Of a stretch of DNA of 64,000 bases, positions 1-8,167 are shown piece by piece. The stretch spans positions 56,448 through 120,447 of the forward strand of contig NZ_BONQ01000155.1 of the NCBI RefSeq assembly GCF_016862795.1, written 5' to 3'. Within the stretch, counting starts at the first letter, position 1; the number at the start of each line of letters is the position of its first letter. The notes under the pieces were generated by a model. It ran no database searches, was not told the DNA's origin, and was given only the letters and a program-made list of their open reading frames with translations. Both the position numbers and the translations under genes were made by a program. This stretch comes from Dactylosporangium siamense (GTDB taxonomy: Bacteria; Actinomycetota; Actinomycetes; Mycobacteriales; Micromonosporaceae).

Positions 1-689
1 CAATCCGGCCGCGAGGTCCAGCCGCGCGCCCGGAGCCGTTCGAGGCCGTCCAGGATCAGGTCCAGGGAGAACTCGAACTCGAACTGGTCGTCGCAGCCGC
101 TGCCGACCACGGAAGCGTCGTCATGCGCGACCTTGGTCGTGATTTCGGTGATGTACGGGTACCGCTCGGCCATCTGCCGGCCCAGTTCCGGATCGATGGG
201 CGCGTCACTCGGCGGGGGAGTGCCGAACAGCTCCTGCGAGAAGCCGAGGATGCGGCTGCCCATCGCGTGCATCACGTGGTGGGTGAGGTCGACGGAGAAG
301 CCGCCGGCCCGGAACATGCCGATCATCGAGTCCATGTACTGCAGGACCACCGGCGTGGCGGCCGTGCGGGTCTCGAGCACCCGGGACGCCCAGGGGTGCC
401 GCAGCAGCGCCCGGCGGGCGGAGAGGATCCGCTCGCGGACGGCGGCCTGCCAGTCGGTGCCGGCGACCGGCGGGTCGATCTCGCCGACGACGACGTCGAG
501 CATGCCGTCGAGGAGCTCCTCCTTGTTGGCGACGTGCTTGTAGAGCGCCATCGGCACGACGCCCAGGGTCTGCGCGAGGTTGCGCATGCTGAGCGCGTCG
601 ATCCCCGTGCCGTCGGCGAGGTCCACGGCGGCGCGCAGCACGCGGTCCCTGGTCAGGGGTGCGCGCCGAAGGGTGTCCACCTGCCGCAC
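1..689 (-). CDS. TetR-family repressor, 3' end cut by window edge
   Basis: The minus-strand frame starts at GTG 689, preceded by an AAGGGGGG ribosome site, and is still open at base 1, so about 229 residues are visible. An N-terminal helix-turn-helix (about residues 10-55) has the TetR pattern, with MRNLAQTLGV followed by ALYKHVANKEELL and then a helical ligand domain like the tetracycline-repressor C-terminal family. It diverges from an MDR oxidoreductase. The shared 91-nt gap holds two identical 17-bp palindromes, the usual layout for a repressor controlling itself and its neighbour. The ligand cannot be read from sequence. The frame is intact and close to the normal family length, so only a few C-terminal residues should be missing. 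Confidence 0.9.
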   Translation of the reverse strand, partial: MRQVDTLRRAPLTRDRVLRAAVDLADGTGIDALSMRNLAQTLGVVPMALYKHVANKEELLDGMLDVVVGEIDPPVAGTDWQAAVRERILSARRALLRHPWASRVLETRTAATPVVLQYMDSMIGMFRAGGFSVDLTHHVMHAMGSRILGFSQELFGTPPPSDAPIDPELGRQMAERYPYITEITTKVAHDDASVVGSGCDDQFEFEFSLDLILDGLERLRARGWTSRPD

Positions 690-706
690 CCTATCCCCCC
701 TTGACT

Positions 707-723
707 GGTGTACGCCGTACACC
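707..723. promoter_or_regulatory. TetR operator, copy 1
   Basis: GGTGTACGCCGTACACC is a perfect 17-bp palindrome around a central C. It lies 18 bases from the repressor start. An identical copy begins 35 bp further on. Assigning it to the divergent TetR protein is inference from position and symmetry. Confidence 0.8.
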
Positions 724-741
724 TTACCGTCGAAGCGTGCT

Positions 742-758
742 GGTGTACGCCGTACACC
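742..758. promoter_or_regulatory. TetR operator, copy 2
   Basis: This is a second perfect copy of the 17-bp palindrome GGTGTACGCCGTACACC, and the flanking CT and TT bases are also conserved. It lies 22 bases before the oxidoreductase start, where bound repressor would block that promoter. Confidence 0.8.
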
Positions 759-780
759 TTCCGAATCCGAGGAGAACGCG

Positions 781-1758
781 ATGAAGGCGATCGTCCAGGA
801 CCGCTACGGCCCGTCCGATGTGTTGCGGCTCGGCGAGGTCGACCCGCCGGTGGCCGCCGCCGGCGAGGTGCTCGTCCGGGTCCACGCGGCCTCGGTCAAC
901 GCCCGCGACTGGCACGTCATGCGCGGCGACCCGTACGTCGCCCGGATGGCCTTCGGGCTCGGCGCGCCGAAGGTGCGGGTCCGCGGCACGGACTTCGCCG
1001 GCCGGGTCGAGGCCGTCGGCGCGGGGGTCACCGGCTTCCGCCCCGGCGACGAGGTGTTCGGCGAGATCGACGCCGCGTTCGCCGAGTACGTCCGGATCCC
1101 GGCCACCGGTCCGCTGGCGATCAAGCCGGCCAACCTCACGTTCGAGCAGGCCGCCGCGCTGCCCACGGCCGCGAACACCGCCCTCATGGGCCTGCGCGAC
1201 GCGGCGCGGGTCACCGCCGGGCAGCACGTCCTGATCAACGGCGCGTCCGGCGGCGTCGGCACGTTCGCCGTGCAGATCGCCAAGGCCTTCGGGGCGCGGG
1301 TCACCGCCGTGTGCAGCACCAGGAACCTCGACCTCGTCCGGTCCCTCGGCGCGGACCGGGTGATCGACTACACCCGGGAGGACTTCACCCTCGGCGCCGA
1401 CCGGTACGACGTCGTGTTCGACCTCGTCGGCAACCACGCACTGGCCGACTGTCGGCGGGTGCTGACGCCCGCGGGGGCCCTGGTGCTGTCCGGCGGCGGC
1501 GTGTCCGAGGGCGGCAGCCTCTTCGGGCCGGTCCGTCTCATCGCCCGGGCCCGGGTGGTGTCGAGGTTCGTCCGCCACCGGGTGCTCGCCCTCGTCGCGG
1601 TGCCGAGCCGGAAGAACCTCGAGACGCTGGGGGAACTCTTCGAGTCCGGCGCGGTCACCCCGGTCATCGACCGCACGTTTCCGCTCAGCGACGGCGCGGA
1701 GGCCGTCCGGTATCTCGAGATGGACCACGCGCGGGCGAAGGTCGTCATCACCGTGTGA
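781..1758 (+). CDS. Zinc-independent MDR alcohol dehydrogenase / quinone oxidoreductase
   Basis: The 325-residue protein starts at ATG 781, behind GAGGAG. It has a GroES-like N-terminal fold and an NAD(P)-binding Rossmann domain whose AINGASGGVGTFAVQ-type loop (about residues 148-165) is typical of NADPH:quinone oxidoreductases. The zinc-binding Cys/His set of true alcohol dehydrogenases is missing. The predicted reaction is NAD(P)H-dependent reduction of a quinone, enone or similar electrophile in the cytosol. It is divergent from a TetR gene and preceded by twin operators, so it is probably induced by a small molecule the repressor senses. The substrate is unknown. Confidence 0.88.
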   Translation: MKAIVQDRYGPSDVLRLGEVDPPVAAAGEVLVRVHAASVNARDWHVMRGDPYVARMAFGLGAPKVRVRGTDFAGRVEAVGAGVTGFRPGDEVFGEIDAAFAEYVRIPATGPLAIKPANLTFEQAAALPTAANTALMGLRDAARVTAGQHVLINGASGGVGTFAVQIAKAFGARVTAVCSTRNLDLVRSLGADRVIDYTREDFTLGADRYDVVFDLVGNHALADCRRVLTPAGALVLSGGGVSEGGSLFGPVRLIARARVVSRFVRHRVLALVAVPSRKNLETLGELFESGAVTPVIDRTFPLSDGAEAVRYLEMDHARAKVVITV

Positions 1759-1763
1759 ACCGG

Positions 1764-1970
1764 CTACGCCGGCACCCTCGGCTCCTCCGCGTCGAGCTCG
1801 GCCAGCAGGAACCGGGCGTGTGCCGCGTAGCGCTCGCTGACCTCGACGGTGTGCAGCACGGCGGCGCGGCGCTCGCCCGGGGTGACCCTACGGGTGGCGG
1901 CGAGCTGATCCCGCGCCGCGCGCAGGTGCGCCAGGTGCGCGTCAAGGAGCGCGAGAATGTCGTGGTGCAT
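1764..1970 (-). CDS. Small helical hypothetical protein
   Basis: This 68-residue frame starts at ATG 1970, with weak purine runs upstream (GGGGTCAGGGG). It reads as two amphipathic helices rich in Ala, Leu, Arg and Glu, with no membrane segment or cysteine. It ends five bases from the convergent oxidoreductase stop. I recognise no family. The helical, charged composition looks like a translated protein, but with few codons and 70%+ GC a chance open frame is possible. Confidence 0.55.
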   Translation of the reverse strand: MHHDILALLDAHLAHLRAARDQLAATRRVTPGERRAAVLHTVEVSERYAAHARFLLAELDAEEPRVPA

Positions 1971-2001
1971 GACCCCTGACCCCTCGACGTCGGGTGGCGT
2001 T

Positions 2002-2029
2002 GCCGCCGTTACCGGAGCGGAACGGCGGC
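2002..2029 (-). terminator. Hairpin after the Lys-rich micro-ORF
   Basis: Nine-base arms GCCGCCGTT and AACGGCGGC pair perfectly around a 10-nt loop. On the minus strand it begins 10 bases after the stop of the 19-residue ORF and lies ahead of the 68-residue gene. It therefore fits an intrinsic terminator for the micro-ORF transcript. No U-tract follows, as is common in high-GC actinobacteria. Confidence 0.5.
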
Positions 2030-2038
2030 ACGGCCGGG

Positions 2039-2098
2039 CTACTTCTTCTTCTTGTTCTTCTTGTTCTTCTTCTTGTCCTTCTTCGACTTCTTAGCCAT
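2039..2098 (-). CDS. 19-residue lysine-rich micropeptide
   Basis: The ORF runs from ATG 2098 to TAG 2039 and encodes MAKKSKKDKKKNKKNKKKK: 14 Lys, two Asn and single Met, Ala, Ser and Asp, with no aromatic or other hydrophobic residue. A textbook GGAGGTG ribosome site lies seven bases before the ATG. A hairpin follows the stop. Every lysine codon is AAG, as expected for expressed genes in a high-GC host. It lies 119 nt downstream of the histidine kinase gene on the same strand. The charge suggests RNA, ribosome or nucleoid binding, but that is inference. Gene callers usually miss frames this short. Confidence 0.6.
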   Translation of the reverse strand: MAKKSKKDKKKNKKNKKKK

Positions 2099-2217
2099 CC
2101 GACCCACCTCCGATTCCTGCTGGTTGTACCCGCGGATCTGATGTTTAGCCTAGTGGCCGGCGGGGCTACGCACAGGAGGATCGTTCACCTTGCGTACACC
2201 TTCTGTTCACCATTGCC

Positions 2218-5121
2218 TCAGGGGGCGGTCGGCAGGGTGAAGGTGAACGTAGTCCCGGTCGGCTCGGTCGGGGTGGCGGTGATCGTGCCGTGGTGCGCGT
2301 CGACGATGGCCTTGGTGACGGCCAGGCCGAGGCCGGTGCCCTTGATGCCGTGCGCGAGCGCGGTCGAGGCGCGGAAGAACCGGGTGAACAGCTGCTGGTA
2401 CTGCTCGGGCGGGACGCCGATGCCGGTGTCGCTGACGCTGACGGCGGCGTCGTCGCCGGTGCCCACGGCGGCGACCGTGACCGTCCCGCCGGCCGGGGTG
2501 TACTTGACGGCGTTGGAGAGCAGGTTGTCCAGCACCTGCCGCAGCCGCGCCGGGTCGGCCCGCACCGTCAGGTTCGCGCCGGGTTCGAGCCGGACCGTGA
2601 GACCCTTGGCGTCCGCGGCCGGCCGGTGATCCTCGATCGCCTCCCGCAACGCCCTGGTCAGTGACAGCGGCCGCGGGTTGACCGCGAGGCTCGCGCTGCC
2701 GAGCCGGGCCAGGTCCAGCAGGTCGTCGACGAGCTGCTGCATGTGGCTGCTGTGCCGGAAGATGACCTCGCCGTAGCGGCGCACCTCGTCGGTGACGCCG
2801 GGCTCGTCGCCGATGATCTCCGCGTAGCCGAGGATCGTGCCGATCGGGTTGCGCAGCTCGTGCGAGACGAGGGCGACGAGGTCGTCCTTCATCCGGTCCA
2901 GCTCCCGCAGCCGCTCCACCTGCTGCCGCTGCTCGGCGAGGAGCTCCTCACGGTGCTCGGCGAGGACGCGGCGCTCGGTGACGTTGCTGCTCATCCCGTC
3001 CAGGAACAGCCGGCCGTCCTCCCGCCGGGCCAGCGCGCGGGTCCACACCCAGCGTGTGACGCCGTCGAAGCCGAGGACCCGGACCTCCATCTCCGCCGGC
3101 TGGTCCGCGGCGATGGACGCGTTGAACCCGCGGAACTCCTTGATGTCGTCCGGGTGCACCCGCTCGGCGAGGACCATGGCCAGGTCGGTGCCGCTGGGCA
3201 TCGGCGAGCCGAACACCCCGGCGCCGTCGGGGCTGGCGTACACCGACCGGACCGTCTGGTCCGGCAGCACCTCGACGGTCCAGACGTAGTCGTTGACCCG
3301 GGCGATGACGCGGTCGAAGTCCAGGCGCGCGGCCGCGAGGGCGGTGGTGAGGTCGTCGGCGCGCAGCCGCTCGATCTGCCGGGCGATGTGCGCGCAGACG
3401 CCGTCGAGCATCGCCACGACGTCCGGGTCCGGCGGGACGAGCCGCTCGGTGGCGAAGACGAGGACACCGAGCACGGTCCCGCCGCTGAGGACCGGCAACC
3501 CGATCACGGCGTGCAGCCCCGCGGCGACGGCGGCGGCCGTGCGTTTCGAGGCGTACGGCAGCCGGTTGACGTCGGCGATCCACTGCGGCCGCCCGGTGCG
3601 CCAGACCTGGCCGATCATCCCGCCGTCACGGGTGACCGGCGGCGGATCGTGGAGGAAGTCCGGCCGGGCCCGGCCGGGGCTGGCCCAGACGCCGAGCCGG
3701 ATCGCCGTGTCGGTGTCCGGGTCGACGTGCCAGTACTCGCCGAACGCCCAGTCCAGCGCGACCGTGACCGCCTCGATGACGGCCTCCGCCGCCTGCGCCG
3801 CGCCGCCCGCGGTCGTCAACGCCTCCGCCACGGCGAGCTGCGCGTCCCTGAGCCGCTCGGCCTGGTGCGCCTCGGTGATGTCGTGCATCGCCACGACCGC
3901 GCCGAGCCGCTGGCCGTCCGGGGCGTCGATCGGCTGGCCGTTGCACAGGAACCGCCGCTGCACGCCGCCCGGGCCGCCGACGACCAGTTCCTCGCCGTGG
4001 ACGTGCTCCCCGGCGAACGCGCGGGCGAGCGGCACCTGGTCGGGTCGCAGCAGCCGCCGGCCGTCCGCGGCGAACAGCTGAAACCGCTCCGCCCAGGTCT
4101 GCCCCGTGGTCGGTTCCACCGGCACGCCCTGGTGCGCGTCGTGGAACGCGCGGTTGACCGTGGCGAGCCGGCCCTCGCTGTCGCAGGCGACCACGGCCGT
4201 GTCGAGGCTGTCCAGCAGCGCCCGCTGGAACGTGCGCTCGGCCTCCAGCTGCCGCCGCGCCGCCTGCCGGTTGCTCAGGTCGTGCACGAACGCGTGCACG
4301 ACCGCCCGGTCGCGTTCGACGTACACCTGGGCGACGACCTCGATCGGGAACCTCCGGCCGGCCCGGTCCACCGCCGTGACCTCGAGGGTCGCGGCGGATC
4401 CGCGGCCGGCCGCACCGGCCAGCCAGGCGGCGAAGGCGTCGCGGCTCTCGTCGGCGACGACCACGCCGGCCGGCCGGCCGAGGGTCTCCGCCGCGGACCG
4501 GCCGAACATCCGCTCCGCGGCGAGGTTCCAGGCCAGCACGGCGCCGGCGGCGTCGAGCGACAGGAACGCGTCCGCGGCGCTGTCCAGCACCGCCTGGGTG
4601 CGCGTCGAGGCAAGCATCAGCTCGCTGTTGGCCAGCCGCAGGGCCAGCTCGACCTCGGCGGCGCCGGCCAGGTCCGCGACCGTGTCGAGCTCCTCGGCGG
4701 TCCACTGCCGCGGCCCGTCGTCGACGACACAGAACGCGCCGAGCACCTGCCCGTCCGGCGTGCGCAGCGGGTGCCCGGCGCAGGCGGGTCCCAGCCGGGC
4801 GCCGGCCGGGTCCAGGCGGCCGCCGGTCACGGCCGCCGGCGCGTCGTCGTCCACCACGCTCCGGCAGAGGTCGGCCACCGGCGAGTCCAGCCCGATGGCG
4901 GGCCCGGCCACACTGACGAACACCTGCCGGTGGGCGTCGAGCAGGGACACCAGGGCGGAGGGCACGCCGACCGCCCGCCGGGCGAGGCGGGTCAGGCGGT
5001 CCAGCGAGGGCACCCCGGCGGCCTGCAGCAGCCCGGTGGCGTGCAGCGACTCCAGGCGCGCCGGATCACCGGCGCGCCCCGCGGGCGTCGCACCCGCCGA
5101 TCGTGACCCACGACCCCGCAC
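2218..5121 (-). CDS. Multi-sensor histidine kinase (GAF-PAS-PAS-GAF-PAS-HisKA-HATPase)
   Basis: The 967-residue soluble kinase has no membrane segment, so it should sense a cytoplasmic signal. Approximate order: GAF (20-165), PAS (170-295), PAS (295-425), GAF (430-590), PAS (610-725), HisKA with the phosphoacceptor in SHELRNPIG near residue 752, and HATPase_c with N box DNLLSNAVKY, G1 box DTGIGVP and G2 box GTGLGL. Each PAS or GAF can bind a chromophore or small ligand, but none shows a diagnostic cofactor Cys that I can identify. No response regulator gene adjoins it, so this is an orphan kinase. The start at ATG 5121 is the first plausible one after the divergent deacetylase promoter. Confidence 0.9.
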   Translation of the reverse strand: MRGRGSRSAGATPAGRAGDPARLESLHATGLLQAAGVPSLDRLTRLARRAVGVPSALVSLLDAHRQVFVSVAGPAIGLDSPVADLCRSVVDDDAPAAVTGGRLDPAGARLGPACAGHPLRTPDGQVLGAFCVVDDGPRQWTAEELDTVADLAGAAEVELALRLANSELMLASTRTQAVLDSAADAFLSLDAAGAVLAWNLAAERMFGRSAAETLGRPAGVVVADESRDAFAAWLAGAAGRGSAATLEVTAVDRAGRRFPIEVVAQVYVERDRAVVHAFVHDLSNRQAARRQLEAERTFQRALLDSLDTAVVACDSEGRLATVNRAFHDAHQGVPVEPTTGQTWAERFQLFAADGRRLLRPDQVPLARAFAGEHVHGEELVVGGPGGVQRRFLCNGQPIDAPDGQRLGAVVAMHDITEAHQAERLRDAQLAVAEALTTAGGAAQAAEAVIEAVTVALDWAFGEYWHVDPDTDTAIRLGVWASPGRARPDFLHDPPPVTRDGGMIGQVWRTGRPQWIADVNRLPYASKRTAAAVAAGLHAVIGLPVLSGGTVLGVLVFATERLVPPDPDVVAMLDGVCAHIARQIERLRADDLTTALAAARLDFDRVIARVNDYVWTVEVLPDQTVRSVYASPDGAGVFGSPMPSGTDLAMVLAERVHPDDIKEFRGFNASIAADQPAEMEVRVLGFDGVTRWVWTRALARREDGRLFLDGMSSNVTERRVLAEHREELLAEQRQQVERLRELDRMKDDLVALVSHELRNPIGTILGYAEIIGDEPGVTDEVRRYGEVIFRHSSHMQQLVDDLLDLARLGSASLAVNPRPLSLTRALREAIEDHRPAADAKGLTVRLEPGANLTVRADPARLRQVLDNLLSNAVKYTPAGGTVTVAAVGTGDDAAVSVSDTGIGVPPEQYQQLFTRFFRASTALAHGIKGTGLGLAVTKAIVDAHHGTITATPTEPTGTTFTFTLPTAP

Positions 5122-5182
5122 ACCCTGTTATCGGCGCCACGGCGACCGACCTGAGCCCGGCGCGCTGGATAGGGTGGGTCGC

Positions 5183-6016
5183 ATGGCTCAACGACCCCTG
5201 ACACTGATGGCAGTGCACGCGCACCCCGACGACGAGGCGACCGGCACCGGTGGCGTGCTGGCCAGATACGCCTCGGAAGGGATCACGACGGTGCTGGTGA
5301 CCTGCACCGACGGGCGCTGCGGGGACGGACCCGGCGGGGTCAAACCGGGAGAGCCGGGCCACGACCCCGAGGCGGTGGCCGCGATGCGCCTCGTGGAGCT
5401 CGAGGCCAGCTGCGCCGCGCTGAAGGTCGCGCACCTGGAGGTGCTCGGCTACCCGGACTCCGGGATGATGGGCTGGCCGACCAACGACGTGGCCGGCTCG
5501 TTCTGGACCACGCCCGTGCCGGACGCCGCGCAGCGCCTCGCCGCGCTCATCGACAGGTATCAGCCGGACGTGATCGTCACCTACGACGAGAACGGCTTCT
5601 ACGGGCACCCGGACCACATCCAGGCGCACCGGATCACGATGGCCGCGGTCGAGCTGACCGGCAGCCCGGCCAAGGTGTACTGGACGACGGTCCCGCGCTC
5701 CGGCATGGAGAAGTTCGGCGAGACGCTGCGCGAGCTGGGCGTCGAGTTCCCCGAGCCGGATCCCGACGCGCCGCCGGCCGGTCCGCCGATGGGCCTGCCC
5801 GACGAGGAGATCTCGACGTGGGTGGACACCAGGGCGTTCGGGGCGCAGAAGTTCGACGCGCTCGCCGCGCACGCCAGCCAGGGCGAGAACATCTTCTTCC
5901 TGCGCATGGGCAAGGAGAAGTTCACCGAGCTGATGGGGATGGAGACCTTCGTGCGGGTGCGCGACACCACGGGTGCGCCGCTGCCGGAGGACGACCTGTT
6001 CGCCGGGCTGCGCTGA
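5183..6016 (+). CDS. PIG-L / LmbE family deacetylase (MshB/Mca-like)
   Basis: The 277-residue protein starts at ATG 5183, behind AGGGTGGG. It carries the zinc-site motif AHPDDE at residues 12-17 and the distal GHPDHIQAHR motif that supplies the third zinc ligand. YDENGFYGHPDH resembles the mycothiol enzymes MshB (GlcNAc-Ins deacetylase) and Mca (mycothiol S-conjugate amidase). The N-terminal part (TGTGGVLARYA, then a CTDGRCGDGPGG loop) matches neither closely, so I keep the family name. The likely role is hydrolysis of an N-acyl glucosamine or mycothiol conjugate in the cytosol. A TAGGGT element at 5170-5175 could be the -10 box of a nearly leaderless transcript. Confidence 0.85.
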   Translation: MAQRPLTLMAVHAHPDDEATGTGGVLARYASEGITTVLVTCTDGRCGDGPGGVKPGEPGHDPEAVAAMRLVELEASCAALKVAHLEVLGYPDSGMMGWPTNDVAGSFWTTPVPDAAQRLAALIDRYQPDVIVTYDENGFYGHPDHIQAHRITMAAVELTGSPAKVYWTTVPRSGMEKFGETLRELGVEFPEPDPDAPPAGPPMGLPDEEISTWVDTRAFGAQKFDALAAHASQGENIFFLRMGKEKFTELMGMETFVRVRDTTGAPLPEDDLFAGLR

Positions 6017-6082
6017 GCCACGGTTTGGGGGGACCTTAAGCGTTCCTTTGGTACGGGTGGGGTTGTCCGGGGTGCGGCTACC

Positions 6083-6982
6083 ATGCCGTTCGTGCTGGAC
6101 AACCCGGAACCCTCGCCGTGGTGGATGCGCCGCCGGACCTGGGTGGTCGCGGCCGCCGGCGCCGTCGTGGCAGGCACCGCGACCGTCGCGCTCGTCGCGC
6201 AGTCGTCCGGGGCCGCCTGCGCCGCGGCCGCCGCCTCGGCCGGCCAGGCGACGTACTACGCGGCCGACGGCGGCGGCAACTGCTCGTTCGACCCGGTGTC
6301 GAACCCGCTCGTCGTGGCCCTCGGCAACGCCGAGTACGCCGCCGGTGCCGCGTGCGGCGGTTACCTGGACGTCAAGGGTCCGAAGGGCACGGTGCGGGTG
6401 AAGGTCACCGACCGCTGCCCGGAGTGCGCCGCCGGCCACCTGGATCTCAGCAGGCAGGCGTTCGCGAAGATCGGTGACCCGGTCGCCGGGATCATCAAGG
6501 TGACGTACAGCAAGGTGACCAGCCCGCCGGCGCCCGGCCCGATGACGGTGCGGGTGAAGGAGGGCTCGTCGCGGTACTGGCTGGCGCTGCGCCTGGACAA
6601 CACCGGCAACCCGCTGTCCGCGGTGGAGCTGCAGTCCGGCGGCGGCTGGAAGGCGTTGAGCCACACCGACTACAACTACTGGATCGCCCAGAACGGTGCC
6701 GGCACCGGCCCGTTCACGATCCGGGCGACCGACACCGCCGGGCGGCGCACGACCCTGACCGGGGTGACGCTGACCGTCGGCACCGTGCAGCGCCCGGGAG
6801 CCACCGCCACCACCGCCGCCTCCGCGCCGAAGACCCCGGCGGCCAGCAGGCCGGGCACCGCCGCGGCCGAGTCGGCGCCGGTGTCGCCGCCGCCCACCGG
6901 CGAACCGGCCGGTGCAGCCGCCACCGAGGCCGGCACCGAGGTCACCGCCGCGGCCGCCCAGCCACCCGCGAGATGCGGCTGA
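6083..6982 (+). CDS. Expansin-like secreted protein
   Basis: The 299-residue protein has a signal-anchor near residues 18-40, then a double-psi beta-barrel (about 50-150) with CGGYLDVKGPKG, VKVTDRCPEC and GHLDLSRQAFAKI. The conserved Asp of HLDLS matches the key residue of bacterial expansins of the YoaJ/EXLX1 type. A second beta-sandwich domain (about 155-235) with several tryptophans resembles the expansin cellulose-binding domain. A Pro/Ala/Thr-rich tail (about 235-299) is probably disordered. Expansins loosen cellulose or peptidoglycan without hydrolysis, so this is likely a wall- or plant-polymer-active exported protein. No hydrolase gene adjoins it. Confidence 0.82.
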   Translation: MPFVLDNPEPSPWWMRRRTWVVAAAGAVVAGTATVALVAQSSGAACAAAAASAGQATYYAADGGGNCSFDPVSNPLVVALGNAEYAAGAACGGYLDVKGPKGTVRVKVTDRCPECAAGHLDLSRQAFAKIGDPVAGIIKVTYSKVTSPPAPGPMTVRVKEGSSRYWLALRLDNTGNPLSAVELQSGGGWKALSHTDYNYWIAQNGAGTGPFTIRATDTAGRRTTLTGVTLTVGTVQRPGATATTAASAPKTPAASRPGTAAAESAPVSPPPTGEPAGAAATEAGTEVTAAAAQPPARCG

Positions 6983-6992
6983 GTGGCCCCGG

Positions 6993-7940
6993 TCAGCGCC
7001 GGCCGGTCAGGTAACCGCCCATCGTCGTGAAGTAGTCGGTGGCCGCCAGCTCGGTGCCGTCTTCGGTGCGGATCCGCTCGACGGCCAGGCCGTGGCTGCG
7101 GCCGCGGCGGGCCTCGGCGCCGGCCACGATGACCACGGCGTCGCCCTCGCGGATGAAGATCCGGCCGGGGGTGCCGCCGTAGATGCCCTTGGACACCGAC
7201 GCGGCGACGATGCGGATGCGCTGGCCGCGGTGATAGGTGAACGCGTTCGGGTACGGGTCGGACTGCGCCCGCACGAGCCGGTCCAGGTCCTCCGCCGGCC
7301 AGGTCCAGTCGATGCGGCTGTCCTCCTCGGCCCGCTTGTGGAAGAAGCTCGCCCTGGAGCGGTCCTGCGGGGTCCAGTCGGCGCGGCCGGACGCGATCAG
7401 GTCCAGGCCGTCCACGGTGATCGGGCCGAACAGCTCCAGGGTCTTGTGGAACAGGTCGGTGGTGGTGTCCCGGTCGCCGACGGGGACCGCCCGCTGCAGC
7501 ACGATGTCACCGGCGTCCAGCCCGGCGTCCATCATGTGCGCGGTGACCCCGACCTCCTTCTCGCCGTTGATGAGGGCCCAGATCAGCGGGGCGAAGCCGC
7601 CGTAGGACGGCAGCAGCGAGTCGTGCACGTTGAGGGTGCCGAACCGGGGGAGCTCGAAGATCTCCGGCGGGATCCAGGTGCGCCAGTTGGTGGCGACGAT
7701 CACGTCCGGGTCGGCCTGCTTGAGCCGGTCGAGCAGCTCGGCATCGTCAGGCCGGTCGCGGATGATGACCTCGACGCCGTGTTCGGTGGCGAGATCGGCG
7801 ACGGAGTCGCTCCAGATCCGCTCGTACGGGTGGTCGCTCACCGGGTGGGTCACGACCAGCGCGACCTCGTGCTCGGAGGCCAGCAGCGCCTGGAGCGTGC
7901 GATGCCCCCAGGTCTGATATCCGAACATGACGACGCGCAT
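6993..7940 (-). CDS. N5-hydroxyornithine formyltransferase (FxbA/CchA-like)
   Basis: This is a 315-residue formyltetrahydrofolate-dependent formyltransferase of the Fmt fold. It shows the motif NVHDSLLPSYGG (Asn104, His106) and catalytic Asp142 in GLDAGDI, plus a C-terminal Fmt-like domain from about residue 200. In the coelichelin (CchA) and exochelin (FxbA) clusters such enzymes formylate N5-hydroxyornithine, and here it diverges from an ornithine N5-monooxygenase gene. I chose ATG 7940 because GGGAGG lies four bases upstream. An in-frame ATG at 7976 has no good site and sits closer to the iron box. An iron box at 7993-8011 fits iron-repressed expression. A housekeeping Met-tRNA formyltransferase is unlikely in this context. 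Confidence 0.9.
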   Translation of the reverse strand: MRVVMFGYQTWGHRTLQALLASEHEVALVVTHPVSDHPYERIWSDSVADLATEHGVEVIIRDRPDDAELLDRLKQADPDVIVATNWRTWIPPEIFELPRFGTLNVHDSLLPSYGGFAPLIWALINGEKEVGVTAHMMDAGLDAGDIVLQRAVPVGDRDTTTDLFHKTLELFGPITVDGLDLIASGRADWTPQDRSRASFFHKRAEEDSRIDWTWPAEDLDRLVRAQSDPYPNAFTYHRGQRIRIVAASVSKGIYGGTPGRIFIREGDAVVIVAGAEARRGRSHGLAVERIRTEDGTELAATDYFTTMGGYLTGRR

Positions 7941-7992
7941 TGGGCCTCCCAGATGAGTGACAACGTTCGATGCCATAGCCTTCGATCGGAAG

Positions 7993-8011
7993 TTAGGTTA
8001 GTCTACCCTTC
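7993..8011. promoter_or_regulatory. Iron box upstream of the formyltransferase
   Basis: TTAGGTTAGTCTACCCTTC matches 14 of 19 positions of the actinobacterial IdeR/DmdR consensus TTAGGTTAGGCTCACCTAA. The left half (first nine bases) is perfect. It lies 53 bases before the formyltransferase start, a normal position for iron-dependent repression. Confidence 0.7.
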
Positions 8012-8054
8012 ATTTACGTGGAAGCCGCAGGGCGATCGTGACAAGGGCGCTAAC

Positions 8055-8073
8055 TAAGGTTAGGCTTGCCTAA
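8055..8073. promoter_or_regulatory. Iron box of the siderophore operon
   Basis: TAAGGTTAGGCTTGCCTAA matches 16 of 19 positions of the IdeR/DmdR consensus and is nearly palindromic. It is the best of three boxes in the window. It lies 95 bases before the monooxygenase start and so probably controls the 31-kb operon that ends with the peptide synthetase. Confidence 0.88.
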
Positions 8074-8167
8074 CTCCACATCAGCGGGTGGCGGAGCCGG
8101 AACGGTCGAGCCGGGTCTCGACGTGAACGATGGGACTGCGATGCCACAGTTGCGCCAGGAGGACGCC

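Noticed and set aside
2174..2212. Repeated GTTCACC / GTACACC / GTTCACC, resembling half of the TetR operator
   Set aside because: Only a half-site match (GTACACCTT) with no dyad partner. It lies at the 3' end of the kinase gene and cannot be tied to a promoter.
8066..8167. Upstream extension of the monooxygenase reading frame
   Set aside because: It would start within the iron box and encodes a non-conserved Gly/Ser-rich leader. GTG 8168 has AGGAGG at ideal spacing and starts at the FAD fold.
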